The notes beneath the pieces were generated by a model that made no database searches, had not been told where the DNA came from, and worked only from the letters and a program-made list of their open reading frames with translations. DNA of 46,296 nt from Candidatus Gastranaerophilales bacterium. GTDB lineage: Bacteria > Cyanobacteriota > Vampirovibrionia > Gastranaerophilales > Gastranaerophilaceae. Position 1 is the first letter of the stretch; every line of letters begins with the position of its first letter. Below are positions 16,469 through 25,070 of this stretch, in pieces. The stretch lies in contig CALUVM010000042.1 of the NCBI GenBank assembly GCA_944324255.1, positions 1 to 46,296 on the forward strand. Reading direction: 5' to 3'. Position numbers and translations under genes: made by a program.

Positions 16469-16900
16469 TTACCACCCTCTCCAAAAAATAGTTCTAGCGG
16501 AAACGTCAATCGGTTTTATTCTTGATGAGTCTCCTTCAAAGCCTGTTGGCTCTCCCGCATTGGGGTCATCGTCTGGATAAACAGTTGCAATATCTCCCAA
16601 CCCATTTTTAATAAAATCATCAATAGCTGTTAAAAATCTATTGTAATGAAAATCTCTAGGGTCTGAGTCACCATCATTAGCCATAATACTAAACGATAAG
16701 TAAGGCTCAATTAATCGCAGTACCCAAAAGTCAGGAATTGCCCAATAGTCTGTAGAGACATCTTCAAAAAATGGTAATCTAGTCTTTGCTTTTGCATTCA
16801 CTTCAGCAATACCATTATTTGCCATACCTGTGATATTTGATGACGTTAAAGTCTCATCTGTCATATAATTTGAGTTGTTTACTACGTTTGTCAGTGTCAT
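16469..16900 (-). CDS. head-to-tail connector / adaptor-like protein, 143 aa
   Basis: Located between the capsid genes and the nozzle, where podoviruses encode the adaptor that docks to the portal. The central part (DYWAIPDFWVLRLIEPYLSFS...) is aromatic and helical, and the C-terminus ends in SARTIFWRGW. GGAGG precedes the ATG. A terminator-like hairpin lies between it and the upstream gene. Function is inferred from position. Confidence 0.5.
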   Translation of the reverse strand: MTLTNVVNNSNYMTDETLTSSNITGMANNGIAEVNAKAKTRLPFFEDVSTDYWAIPDFWVLRLIEPYLSFSIMANDGDSDPRDFHYNRFLTAIDDFIKNGLGDIATVYPDDDPNAGEPTGFEGDSSRIKPIDVSARTIFWRGW

Positions 16901-16912
16901 AAATACCTCCTT

Positions 16913-16944
16913 ATAATAAAAAAGAGCAACAATTATAGTTGCTC
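16913..16944 (-). terminator. internal terminator / attenuator after the capsid genes
   Basis: On the minus strand the perfect stem GAGCAAC-N7-GTTGCTC is followed by TTTTTTATT. It lies between the 118-aa gene and the adaptor gene in the middle of the late arm. It would lower read-through from capsid into tail genes, matching their stoichiometry. Confidence 0.8.
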
Positions 16945-16955
16945 CTCTTTAAATT

Positions 16956-17312
16956 TTAATAACTTCCTAAAAAATCTAATGCTTCTTTAGGATTATCATT
17001 TCGTTTCTTTTTTCCGACTTCTGCCTCAGCTTTTTTTGTAATTTTTCTTCTCACAAAAGTTGCAATCCAATCTGGAAGCATAACTGTACGTCCGTCAAAA
17101 ATAAGAGTAACGGTAATACCCTGAACGGTCGTTACAAAACCATTCGGATATAATGAATGATAAATAACATCACATTTGAAAGGAACTCTCTTAACATCAG
17201 AAGCTGTTAATCTTTTTCCTTCCTGAAAATTCTGATTATTTAGTGCAGTATCAGAAGCTCCACTATCTTTAAAAATAGACTTTGATGTATTTACATTTTT
17301 ATTAGATGCCAT
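16956..17312 (-). CDS. hypothetical head-associated protein, 118 aa
   Basis: This follows the major capsid gene by 26 bp with its own AGGAGG site. It has a polar N-terminus (about 1-45), a beta-rich centre (FVTTVQGITVTLIFDGRTVML) and a basic C-terminus (RRKITKKAEAEVGKKKRND). Position suggests a head decoration, head-completion or DNA-binding virion protein. No motif fixes which. Confidence 0.55.
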   Translation of the reverse strand: MASNKNVNTSKSIFKDSGASDTALNNQNFQEGKRLTASDVKRVPFKCDVIYHSLYPNGFVTTVQGITVTLIFDGRTVMLPDWIATFVRRKITKKAEAEVGKKKRNDNPKEALDFLGSY

Positions 17313-17338
17313 TAGTCTTTCCTCCTAACTAATCAATA

Positions 17339-18403
17339 TTAGTCCTGACTTGCATAGATGTCTGTTGGACGTGGTAGTGGGTTAGATACAGCATGATGGA
17401 TAATTGTACAAGCAGTAGGGTCTAATACTTGTGCACCATATCCCATAGTAATCCAACCTAATGATGCGATTTGTCCTAAGTTATCCCCAGGCTTAGCTTC
17501 AAAGCCAAATCTCTTCATTTCAATACCAGCTGATGCAAGGTTCATAACTGCATAAGCATTTTCACCAAATACATAAGTATGGTAAACATCTGTAGCAGTT
17601 GTTTCTGCTCCTCCACCATCGCCATCAATATCAGTACCCTTAGCTGTAATTACTGGATAATTATATTCGATAAAACGAAGATTGTAAACATCATAGCTTT
17701 CTAGACCGTTGTCCATTACAGGTTTGTTAGTATTTCCTGGTACCATTGCACGTTGCAATAATTTTTCGTCATCTAACAAATCTTGCATACCTTCAACAGG
17801 TGTAACAACAATGTATCTAGAATATCCTGCTTTTTCATGTCCTCTACGACGAGCAACTTTCATCGTATTTGCAACAATACGACAAACATCTAATGTAAGA
17901 ATGTTTGTAGCTTTAATCTTAGAGTCGTCTGGTGAAGCAGTACCAGCATCGACTACATAATATGTACCGCCATCTTCTTCAATAGCATCACGAGTAATAT
18001 ACTCTAATGTTTCTGAAGCATGATTTACAATAAGTGGTCCATATTCTACTAAAAGTTGGTCTAAGTTGTAAGACTCAACTTGACGTGTTACTTCAATGTA
18101 AGCACCATATACAGCAACAGTACCTTCAACAGTTCTAGCTCCTACTTTCATACCGTCTGGGTTTACACCTTCAGTGATGATATGTCTGTCAGCAGCTACT
18201 GGTAAAGGCTTGTAACCTCTCCATTGAACTTTGTTCGTTCCTGCATTTCTCTTTACTTCTTGTTTCTTTCCTAAGTTATAAAGAACATGGTCTTGCATTG
18301 CATAAGCAAGTGCTCTCAATAACACGTTATTATCAATTTTGTCGTTTTGAAGCCCTGCGGCTCCTGTTCTAATTGAACTTAGAGTGTTAATAACGTCATT
18401 CAC
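17339..18403 (-). CDS. major capsid protein, N4-gp56-like
   Basis: A 354-aa protein following the scaffold, as expected for the coat gene. Residues about 40-130 (KQEVKRNAGTNKVQWRGYK, then VEGTVAVYGAYIEVTRQVES) show the N-arm/E-loop pattern of the N4-gp56 HK97-fold family, and the C-terminus has FGENAYAVMNLASAGIEMK. The start is GTG with AGGAGATG 8 bases upstream. Expression should be high because the scaffold/capsid pair has its own promoter at 19316-19344. Confidence 0.85.
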   Translation of the reverse strand: MNDVINTLSSIRTGAAGLQNDKIDNNVLLRALAYAMQDHVLYNLGKKQEVKRNAGTNKVQWRGYKPLPVAADRHIITEGVNPDGMKVGARTVEGTVAVYGAYIEVTRQVESYNLDQLLVEYGPLIVNHASETLEYITRDAIEEDGGTYYVVDAGTASPDDSKIKATNILTLDVCRIVANTMKVARRRGHEKAGYSRYIVVTPVEGMQDLLDDEKLLQRAMVPGNTNKPVMDNGLESYDVYNLRFIEYNYPVITAKGTDIDGDGGGAETTATDVYHTYVFGENAYAVMNLASAGIEMKRFGFEAKPGDNLGQIASLGWITMGYGAQVLDPTACTIIHHAVSNPLPRPTDIYASQD

Positions 18404-18416
18404 TAAAAATCATCTC

Positions 18417-19232
18417 CTATTTCTTTCCGGCTAACATTTTAGCCAAATTATCAATATCTTTATTTAATTTATTAATATCGACTTTGTTATTAGAAGATTG
18501 ACTAATAGGCATTTCCTTTCTAATCTGCTCTTTTTTATTGATTGTTTCCTGTTTCTTATCAATATAAGAACCAAGTAAATGCGTCAAAGCAGCTTTTGGC
18601 ATATTAAATAGCATTGCATCTGTAATCCCATCTTTTGACAAATCTTTACTCAACTTATCAACTTCAGGTTTTGATAACTTATTATCACTAATAAATTCCT
18701 GCAGTGTGCTTGCTAGTTCTTTGCCTCTTTGCTTAACTTCTTGCTGTGTCATCTTTTCCATGATGTCATTTACGTTTTTTGATAAGTTTTGAATTTCTTC
18801 ATAAACTTTTGCTGATACTCCAGACTGTTGTGCCTGTTTGTCAGCTACTCGCTGTTTTGCTTTTGTTATAAATGCGTTAGCATCTGCAAATCCTAGGCTT
18901 TTTGCTAGACTCTCAACATCTGAAAGCATATCTTTGTATTTTTTGTTTTCAGTACGCATAGAAGCAAAAGCTGTGTTTGAACGGTCGCTATCAAGTGAAA
19001 AATCAACCTCTTCAGAACCATCATCTTCATCATCTGCATCATCAGTATCATTTGAAGCTTTCGCATCATTTGAACTTGTTTCAGCAGGTGTTGAATTTTG
19101 ATTATTGTCCTCTTTAGACTCATCGACCAAATCATCTAAATTTAGGTCATATTCACTTCCTAATACAGTCTCTGCATTAGTGTCACTGACTTGTTGTTCA
19201 GGGGCAGTTTTCCCATTTAATACTTCATCCAT
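18417..19232 (-). CDS. capsid scaffolding protein
   Basis: A 271-aa protein with a very acidic, disordered N-terminal third (an Asp/Glu cluster near 65-75), a long helical centre with RVADKQAQQSGVSAKVYEEI, and a Lys-rich C-terminus (DIDNLAKMLAGKK). This acidic-helical-basic arrangement directly upstream of the coat gene is the signature of phage scaffolds. It is lost from the head during maturation. Confidence 0.8.
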   Translation of the reverse strand: MDEVLNGKTAPEQQVSDTNAETVLGSEYDLNLDDLVDESKEDNNQNSTPAETSSNDAKASNDTDDADDEDDGSEEVDFSLDSDRSNTAFASMRTENKKYKDMLSDVESLAKSLGFADANAFITKAKQRVADKQAQQSGVSAKVYEEIQNLSKNVNDIMEKMTQQEVKQRGKELASTLQEFISDNKLSKPEVDKLSKDLSKDGITDAMLFNMPKAALTHLLGSYIDKKQETINKKEQIRKEMPISQSSNNKVDINKLNKDIDNLAKMLAGKK

Positions 19233-19315
19233 AAGAACACACCTTTCTCACACTTATTTATATTGTCCTAGTGGTCGGACGTAGTGCTATGGGAGCAAGT
19301 ATAACTCCAATTAAA

Positions 19316-19344
19316 AATATAACACAACCCAAAATAAAAGTCAA
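19316..19344 (-). promoter_or_regulatory. internal promoter for scaffold and capsid
   Basis: On the minus strand TTGACT-N17-TATATT, with the start expected near 19309, about 77 bases before the scaffold ATG. The -35 is part of the right arm of the terminator hairpin at 19340-19361, so a terminator and a promoter are interlocked. Confidence 0.65.
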
Positions 19345-19361
19345 CTTATGTAAAGTTGACT
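19331..19361 (-). terminator. terminator after portal gene
   Basis: The stem AGTCAAC/GTTGACT (19340-19346 with 19355-19361) is followed on the minus strand by TTTTATTTT. It lies downstream of the portal gene and upstream of scaffold. Confidence 0.65.
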
Positions 19362-19365
19362 ATTT

Positions 19366-19440
19366 GTTCACTGAGGGGTGAACTCAAATTGACATTGACC
19401 TCGTGCATACAGAAGAAAGAGTATTTTCTATTATGAGGTC
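19366..19440 (-). other. structured intercistronic segment with two further stem-loops
   Basis: On the minus strand, GACCTC (19440-19435 region) pairs with GAGGTC (19401-19396 region) around an inner hairpin, and a separate perfect stem GTTCAC-N6-GTGAAC lies at 19366-19383. The 215-bp gap between portal and scaffold has no gene, so these may be RNA processing or stability elements. Confidence 0.5.
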
Positions 19441-19447
19441 ATTTTAA

Positions 19448-21487
19448 TTATAACACATCTACATCAGATTGTGTAGTATCTTGTTGACTATTTTGTACTC
19501 CACCTGTCAAAGCCTGTAAAGCATTGTTTAAAGTATCTGCACTTACTAATGAATTTTGTAGACTGTTTATTTCTTGTTGATATGCTTGCTGCTGTTCTTG
19601 TTGCTTTAACTGTGTTATCTGTGTCTCGTATTGTTCATAAGTATCGAATATCTGCTCTACTGTTGTTAGTTCGTTATTATCATCTAGAACATCAATAATA
19701 CCCTGTTGAACTAATTCTGCTGGAATTAGTGGCTGACCGTTCGGTGTTGTTGTCTGTGCCATTGTCATAATCTGAACAATTAAATCGGCTTTTTCTGCAA
19801 ATGCTTCTTCTGTCATGTTGCTTAATCTCTTAAACATTTCTGTGTAGTTGTCAAGCTGTGCAGCTTTTACCAAGTCTGGAATATTGATGACCTGATTTTT
19901 ATCCTTATATTGTTGTTGTAATTGATACAATTCTTTTAACAAATTATACTGACGGTTCTTATCTGTCTTACTTCTACTTGCTAAATCAACTTCAAAGTCG
20001 TAGTTAAGAACACTGGCATTGTCAGGCATTTTTGCCTCTTTCCAACTAAATCTATTGTTTTGGTCCAACTCGTTTTTCTCTCTAATATAGATAGTCTCAT
20101 CTTTATAGTATCTAGCCATGAATTTTATTAACAATCTTGTTACCTTTTCAACAAATTTCTTAATTTGTTTTAGTGGGTCGTTATCAATAATTGTTGCACG
20201 ACTAATTGCAGCTAATGTACCTTCAGCGGTAGAACCTGCTGTACCAATATCACCTTGATAAGCATTTGTTGCACCTGCATATTGGAAAATATTAGCAACA
20301 AAACTGTCTTTGATTGCTACAAGTTCGGCATTAATTTGAGGTGGGTCTAACTGTTTAATTGCTGTGTTAGGGTCTGTATCAACCTTCCACACCATACCTA
20401 AAGCAGCTGAAAGTTTTGCAACTTCATCAATATCCAATCCACTATCAGATGAAACAATCCATGTTGGAACTGTATAGTGCATAGCAATATTATTAGCAGC
20501 ACTCTCAATTAAGTTAGCAACTTTTTGTGGAACAGTAAGACCTCTAAGAAGTGGAATACCGTAAGGTGTTTGAGGAAGTTCTTGCCATTGGAATGCAATG
20601 ATAGGAAATTCATCAAACGGATAGTCTTCATTTTCCTCTAAAAGAACGTCGTTACATAAATAGTATATCTTTATGCGTGTACGTGATACCGTTTCTTTCT
20701 TACTATCCTTTTTCTTTTTCTTTGTATCTTTAGTATCTTTGCCCTCTTCATTGGAGTCTATTTCTACATCTTCTAATTCCTTAACATAAAGTGTAGAAAT
20801 TAAGAACAAAGATGAACTATTCGGATTATAATCTCTTCCTGTAAAAATATATCCTGCATCTTGAGCATCAATCATTCCACCTGAATTATTTGTATTATTC
20901 ATTAATTTCTCATACCATTCTGGTTTGTTTCGCTTTATCCAACTCTTCGTACGTCTTGTATTGACTACAATATACTCACAGTCATCTAAGGAGTCGGCTG
21001 TTGGGTCTAAATAAACGTTTGCAGCAGCCAAATACTTTGCAGTAACAGCTCCTTCACGTTTTTTATTAGAACCTCCAACAATAGCATCAGGGTCAAAATT
21101 AAGCTCTAGGTAACCATTATCAAAAATAGCACCATCTCTAACGCATTTCTCTAAAATATCATCAATATTTAGACGAAACCACTCGTTTTTATAGATTACA
21201 TTCAGTTCCTCGATGGCTTCTACATCGTCTGGACTTTGTGGAAGTAGTTCGCCATAGTATGTATTAGCAGACAAACTTCCTAAACGTAAATCTACTGCAT
21301 TTTTTAAGTGGTTGATATCACTTTTTAATAAAAATGGAGAGTCCTCATCAAAATTAGCAAGACTCCAATGAAGTCCTTCATAATGTGCCTCGTTTGTTAG
21401 GTACTCATCATCTCTTTGTGACCGTCTAAAGTCTACAGCATCTTGAACTAGTTGCTTTAATTTATTCATTTTCTTAGTATCGTCCAT
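19448..21487 (-). CDS. portal protein, 679 aa
   Basis: The dodecameric portal through which DNA is packaged. The N-terminus (RRSQRDDEYLTNEAHYEGLHW, about 20-40) and the block NVYLDPTADSLDDCEYIVV (about 155-175) have the form of P22-type portals. After a variable Lys-rich insertion (about 255-275) the stem and crown follow, and the C-terminus is Gln-rich coiled coil (QLKQQEQQQAYQQEINSLQ). Located between terminase and scaffold, as usual. GGAGG lies 9 bases before the ATG. Confidence 0.85.
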   Translation of the reverse strand: MDDTKKMNKLKQLVQDAVDFRRSQRDDEYLTNEAHYEGLHWSLANFDEDSPFLLKSDINHLKNAVDLRLGSLSANTYYGELLPQSPDDVEAIEELNVIYKNEWFRLNIDDILEKCVRDGAIFDNGYLELNFDPDAIVGGSNKKREGAVTAKYLAAANVYLDPTADSLDDCEYIVVNTRRTKSWIKRNKPEWYEKLMNNTNNSGGMIDAQDAGYIFTGRDYNPNSSSLFLISTLYVKELEDVEIDSNEEGKDTKDTKKKKKDSKKETVSRTRIKIYYLCNDVLLEENEDYPFDEFPIIAFQWQELPQTPYGIPLLRGLTVPQKVANLIESAANNIAMHYTVPTWIVSSDSGLDIDEVAKLSAALGMVWKVDTDPNTAIKQLDPPQINAELVAIKDSFVANIFQYAGATNAYQGDIGTAGSTAEGTLAAISRATIIDNDPLKQIKKFVEKVTRLLIKFMARYYKDETIYIREKNELDQNNRFSWKEAKMPDNASVLNYDFEVDLASRSKTDKNRQYNLLKELYQLQQQYKDKNQVINIPDLVKAAQLDNYTEMFKRLSNMTEEAFAEKADLIVQIMTMAQTTTPNGQPLIPAELVQQGIIDVLDDNNELTTVEQIFDTYEQYETQITQLKQQEQQQAYQQEINSLQNSLVSADTLNNALQALTGGVQNSQQDTTQSDVDVL

Positions 21488-21500
21488 TTATGCAACCTCC

Positions 21501-21695
21501 TTAACTCTTTTTCTTGTTCAAATCTATATTTTTATCTATATAATCTTTCTGATATTGAGGAACTCCTGCTAAAGAGTACCTTTTTTCATCATTTTTTGTG
21601 TTTTTTGATACAATTTTTTCAAATTTTTGAAAATTGTCGATAAAATAGACAAGTTTTTCATAATTTTTTAAAAGAAATCTTAACTTTTTCAACAT
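21501..21695 (-). CDS. small basic protein between TerL and portal, 64 aa
   Basis: The start overlaps the terminase stop by 7 bases, with GAGGCTATAG nearby, and the stop lies 13 bp before the portal start. The product is Lys/Phe/Tyr-rich (MLKKLRFLLKNYEKLVYF) and amphipathic. No family recognised. It is well placed for translational coupling. Confidence 0.5.
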   Translation of the reverse strand: MLKKLRFLLKNYEKLVYFIDNFQKFEKIVSKNTKNDEKRYSLAGVPQYQKDYIDKNIDLNKKKS

Positions 21696-23949
21696 AATCT
21701 ATAGCCTCCTGAGTGTCTTTTTCCTCTTCTTTCTTTAGCTGTTTCTTCTACAGACTCCTGATACATATCTTTTAGCAAGGTTTTCATTGTACTTTCTCGC
21801 TGTTCTTTTGGTTTCTGGTTCATTGTTTTAAAGAAATCGGCATAACTTGCATAAGAAGTATGCTTCATATTTAAGTAGTCATAAGGAATGTCTTGGCAAA
21901 TATAACGTAAGCAATCCATACAGTTATGAACTATATGCCCACCATTTACAGCAAAATTATGATACTTCTCAACTTCCATATTGTACACATCTTCATTCTT
22001 TAGTCTTGTTATTTTTAGAACTTTTGCTACATTCTTTTGAACAATATAGTCAATACTGATTATCTGTGATTTTTCTGTTAGGTTTCCAGCTTCTACCCAA
22101 CCTTCTGTTGTTAGAATTAGATGGTCAGGTGTACACTTTATAATTCCTTTATCAGTTTCAATCTGTATAATTTCTGCATTTTCTCTGGTTTTTCTTACAT
22201 CTTTAAAACTGCTTACAACTTTCTTTTTCAACTGTTCATCATAACAATATACTTGCCCTTCTTTTCCAACTAAGTCTTTTATTGGAATTAAACCAGTTGT
22301 AGTATGCACTAGAGTATCTCCTGTAAGACAGTGATTATTTTTATCTAATGGTTTCTCTCCTAAGTTTTTATTCTTGTTTCGTTCCTCTTCTGTTGGATAG
22401 CGATATTCACAACCTTCCCATATTGTGTTAGTCAGACTTCTAAAAAACCTTACTTTTCCATTATACATCATATTCTTTACTTTTTGAATACCGTCCTCTA
22501 GTGCATTGTTTGCTAACTTAAACACAATACCATGCTCAATCTGCATTTGTTGCTTATATGTTCTCGGTACAATCTGACTTCGTTTATTAGCAGATGGGTC
22601 GATTAAAGGTGTATGTAACATTCCTGGAGCAATATCTTTTGTCATTTCATAGAAAGCACTTGCTACTTGTGATGCAACTTTATTTTTCTGATAATATTCT
22701 CTAAAAAAGTGAACAATTCCTGTTTCTGGGTCAATTGCTCCCATTAATATAGCAGCAGGGTCGTTAATTCCAGGGTCATGGGCTAAATAAACTTCCCAAT
22801 TCTTCGGTATATCAAAGTCATCTTCTACCATATTTAAAATATTCGGATACACTGCACCAACTGCATACTCAATAATACAGTCAATATACAGTCTTGCTTC
22901 TTCTGGTGTTAGAGACCTCTCTACTGTCTCAACAAATCCAGGTGGTAAGTATGGATTATCTCTACTGCTTGACAAAAATGCTTCAATTTCTGGGTTTGGT
23001 TTTTTGACACGGTCTTTATACATGGCAACTGTATTCTGTATAGATGCACTACCATAAATTTTACTGGCTGTGAAAAGCAAATCTCTCAAATAACCATGAG
23101 ACGGGTTAGATACTAACAGACCTACATAATGAGAAACTCCATTAATGATGCCTGCTTTATTTCTTAGACGTCTAATACATTCTTTATAAATTTTCGGGTC
23201 TACACCAGATGCTTCTTCTATATAAAATGCAGTAATATCCATGGAACGTATTTTCTCTTCGTCATCACTGGCAAGTCCTAAAATAGTGTGTCCATTTTTC
23301 AGAATTATCTCAATATCTTGTTTAGTATCGGTCCATTTCTCCACGAATTTTCGTGGCAAGTACTCGTCAAATATTGGCATGATTGCCTTACTTAACTGCT
23401 TTAATGTCTGTGCAAACATTACTGTCTTTCCGTTCGGTACTGACAGGGCATGGTCTATAATCTCGTTTACTCCTGCACGGGACTTAGCAGAACCCATCAA
23501 TTATGTTATCGTAAAGGCTCTTTATCCTTTACTTCTGTAGTTTCATATTATGAGTTATAGCTACAGTTCAGGCTATATCTTCACCTTTCGGTGTCGGGCA
23601 CTCGTGGACAGTTTATTGTTTGTCTACTCACTGTCTAGTCGTTGAACCTTCCATGTACTTTTATGACATTCCATGGCTTGGCTGCTGATTACCCACTTCT
23701 GGGCTTTCCAGCAATTCACCCGATTACGAGGCTATGGGTTATTTAACCTCCCAACATAATTTCTATCTTGGCACGACTTTTATGAAACTCTAACTGGTGA
23801 GGTAGTGGCACGTAGTGTATGTATGCTGCTCCACACGCATCACAATACCCGTACTGGTGCTTCCCATCTTTCTCGATTGTGATATGTCCACTACCACAGA
23901 CGGGACACTTAAATATAAGTGTATTTTCTGTCTCAGCTTCTTGTATCAC
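21689..23949 (-). CDS. terL: terminase large subunit, interrupted by a group I intron and a mini-intein
   Basis: Joined coding parts: 23949-23746 (68 codons) and 23497-21689, giving a 670-aa precursor and a 534-aa mature ATPase-nuclease after intein removal. Residues 1-40 are an unusual N-terminal zinc ribbon (CPVC and CDAC pairs). Walker A GGMGSAKS (67-74) is restored only when the intron is removed. Walker B is AFYIEEAS (about 158-165). The nuclease domain has AHDPGINDP (first Asp about 309), LIDPSANKRS, and NNH^CMDCLRY, where the caret marks the intein. It packages DNA through the portal. TerL with both an intron and an intein is very unusual. The N-terminal start overlaps the upstream zinc-finger gene. 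Confidence 0.9.
21923..22330 (-). other. 136-residue mini-intein in TerL, no endonuclease
   Basis: The intein begins with Cys (block A CLTGDTLVHTTTG), has block B GIIKCTPDHLILTTEGW with the TxxH, then block F VYNMEVEKYHNFAV and block G GGHIVHN followed by Cys+1. This gives a canonical Cys1...His-Asn/Cys+1 splicing set. The frame is continuous with the exteins, so it splices at the protein level. Length 136 leaves no room for a homing endonuclease. Removal rejoins NNH with CMDCLRY, the last metal-binding motif of the nuclease. Confidence 0.92.
23498..23745 (-). ncRNA. group I intron in terL Walker A (248 nt, no ORF)
   Basis: The 5' exon end GAGGT pairs with the internal guide GCCTC about 13 bases into the intron, with the conserved U.G at the splice point. 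The last intron base is G23498. Core elements on the minus strand: GCTGGAAAGCCC (P), CAGCAGCCAAGCC (Q), GGTTCAACGACTAGAC (R) and AAGATATAGCCT (S). Splicing joins LGG to MGSAKS. There is a stop codon directly after the exon, so the unspliced gene gives only the 68-aa N-terminal fragment. Confidence 0.93.
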
Positions 23950-24157
23950 TATGTCTCTCCTTAAAGTAGGCGTCCCTACACTCTTTGGAACAGAAATCTA
24001 AAAATGTACCGTCTCGCCACGTGTTTATCCACCCGTCAATCCTTAGTTCTGCGTTCGCTTCTTTATAGTCTGTTGTGCCATATATCTCATACTCTCTCCC
24101 ACAGTTGTCACACTGTGCTGTTACTGTCTCGAAGTCATAATCTGAATATTTACTCAT
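23933..24157 (-). CDS. small zinc-finger protein, 74 aa
   Basis: Two cysteine pairs, CDNC (about 16-19) and the C-terminal CSKEC (about 56-60), in an FCS/MYM-like spacing with DFCSKECRDAYF. It probably binds one zinc ion and nucleic acid or protein. It overlaps the TerL start by 17 bases and the upstream gene by 8. The coding region is more GC-rich than the bulk of the window. Confidence 0.6.
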   Translation of the reverse strand: MSKYSDYDFETVTAQCDNCGREYEIYGTTDYKEANAELRIDGWINTWRDGTFLDFCSKECRDAYFKERHSDTRS

Positions 24158-24353
24158 TGTCTACCTCCCGTGACACACCTTTTATCGCCCAAAATAGTGC
24201 TTCTTCTATTTTTGTCCGTGCTAAACTTGTCTCTCTGCCAGGAAGACACAACTTGTCTAGCTCATATAAGAGGTCACTGAATTTCTCCCGTATTGTGTCT
24301 ATTCTGTTATTTTTCTCGCTGCTTACATTATTAAATCTTACTGTGGGGTGCAT
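24150..24353 (-). CDS. hypothetical protein, 67 aa
   Basis: A short charged, mostly helical protein (DTIREKFSDLLYELDKLCLP). It lies between the HNH gene (5 bp gap) and the zinc-finger gene (8-base overlap), in the same tight minus-strand cluster. No motif recognised. Confidence 0.5.
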   Translation of the reverse strand: MHPTVRFNNVSSEKNNRIDTIREKFSDLLYELDKLCLPGRETSLARTKIEEALFWAIKGVSREVDNE

Positions 24354-24357
24354 ACCC

Positions 24358-24672
24358 TCACCTCCTTAATATTTTCTCTAAGTCACTATAGTAGCTATCA
24401 TCTAGTACACGACAGTCTCTTTTTGTTTCTAAGAAAAAATCTGTAATTCGATTATACAATGTCTGATTTGTGCTCTCAATCCGATGTAATTCTACGTGTG
24501 CTTCCGTCGTTAGTAGGGCATAGTTTGTTATGTCATCTATCTCATAATGTACTTTCTTAATAATGTGATGACGTGTTAGTACACTCCGCTTTGTAATCTT
24601 ATACCCTAAAAAGTCTCTATCTGTGATGTGGTGCATTATTTTTAAGTTCTTGATGTCCATTTTCTTAGACAT
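24358..24672 (-). CDS. HNH-type endonuclease (cysteine-free), 104 aa
   Basis: The sequence DRDFLGYKITKRSVLTRHHI, then NYALLTTEAHVELHRIE, gives the HH...N...H arrangement of HNH nucleases lacking structural zinc cysteines. Such genes stand next to terminase in many phages, where HNH proteins support packaging cleavage; others are free-standing homing enzymes. The position two genes upstream of TerL fits the first role, but the intron-rich terL nearby makes a homing role worth testing. Confidence 0.8.
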   Translation of the reverse strand: MSKKMDIKNLKIMHHITDRDFLGYKITKRSVLTRHHIIKKVHYEIDDITNYALLTTEAHVELHRIESTNQTLYNRITDFFLETKRDCRVLDDSYYSDLEKILRR

Positions 24673-24898
24673 TGTCGATAACTAATGTAATGTCCTTATT
24701 ACTACTATTATAACAACTCAACAATACTCCGTAAATATATGTTCCGCACTCCTCACACTCGAGCGGTATATCCACATTTACTCTTTCTTTGTGCTTCATG
24801 CAGTAGTCGTCCCATATATCCCACGCATCTCTTGCATGCCTTACTTTTAACACTCTCCCACAGTGCTTACACACTGCTCTCACGTTTATCTTTCTCAT
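24665..24898 (-). CDS. zinc-ribbon protein, 77 aa
   Basis: Two CxxC pairs: CKHC (about 10-13) and CEEC (about 48-51), separated by about 35 residues rich in W, R and H. This is a small zinc-binding domain of unknown target. It overlaps the HNH start by 8 bases and the coiled-coil gene upstream. Confidence 0.6.
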   Translation of the reverse strand: MRKINVRAVCKHCGRVLKVRHARDAWDIWDDYCMKHKERVNVDIPLECEECGTYIYGVLLSCYNSSNKDITLVIDNV

Positions 24899-25070
24899 TG
24901 TCCTTCTTCCTTAGTGCCTCGGCAACTAAATAACTTAATTCTATATTGCGGTGCGTTAATTCTTTTATTCTACGTTCCAACACTCTTATTCTGTGCTCGT
25001 ACTCCCTCACCCTATCTTCTATGTTGCACTCTAATATTGTGGATAGTACTCGTGTATAGTCGTTACGCAT
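24867..25070 (-). CDS. small coiled-coil protein, 67 aa
   Basis: Charged heptads (REYEHRIRVLERRIKELTHR) span about residues 20-45. The start overlaps the end of the TerS candidate by 8 bases; the end overlaps the next gene by 32 bases, a large overlap for this genome. Function unknown. Confidence 0.5.
   Translation of the reverse strand: MRNDYTRVLSTILECNIEDRVREYEHRIRVLERRIKELTHRNIELSYLVAEALRKKDNEKDKRESSV

Noticed and set aside
23498-23745. Treating the 68-aa zinc-ribbon frame and the 603-codon frame as two separate genes
   Set aside because: The second frame would start with TTG and lack half of its Walker A motif; the first ends exactly at LGG. The intron signals between them explain both.
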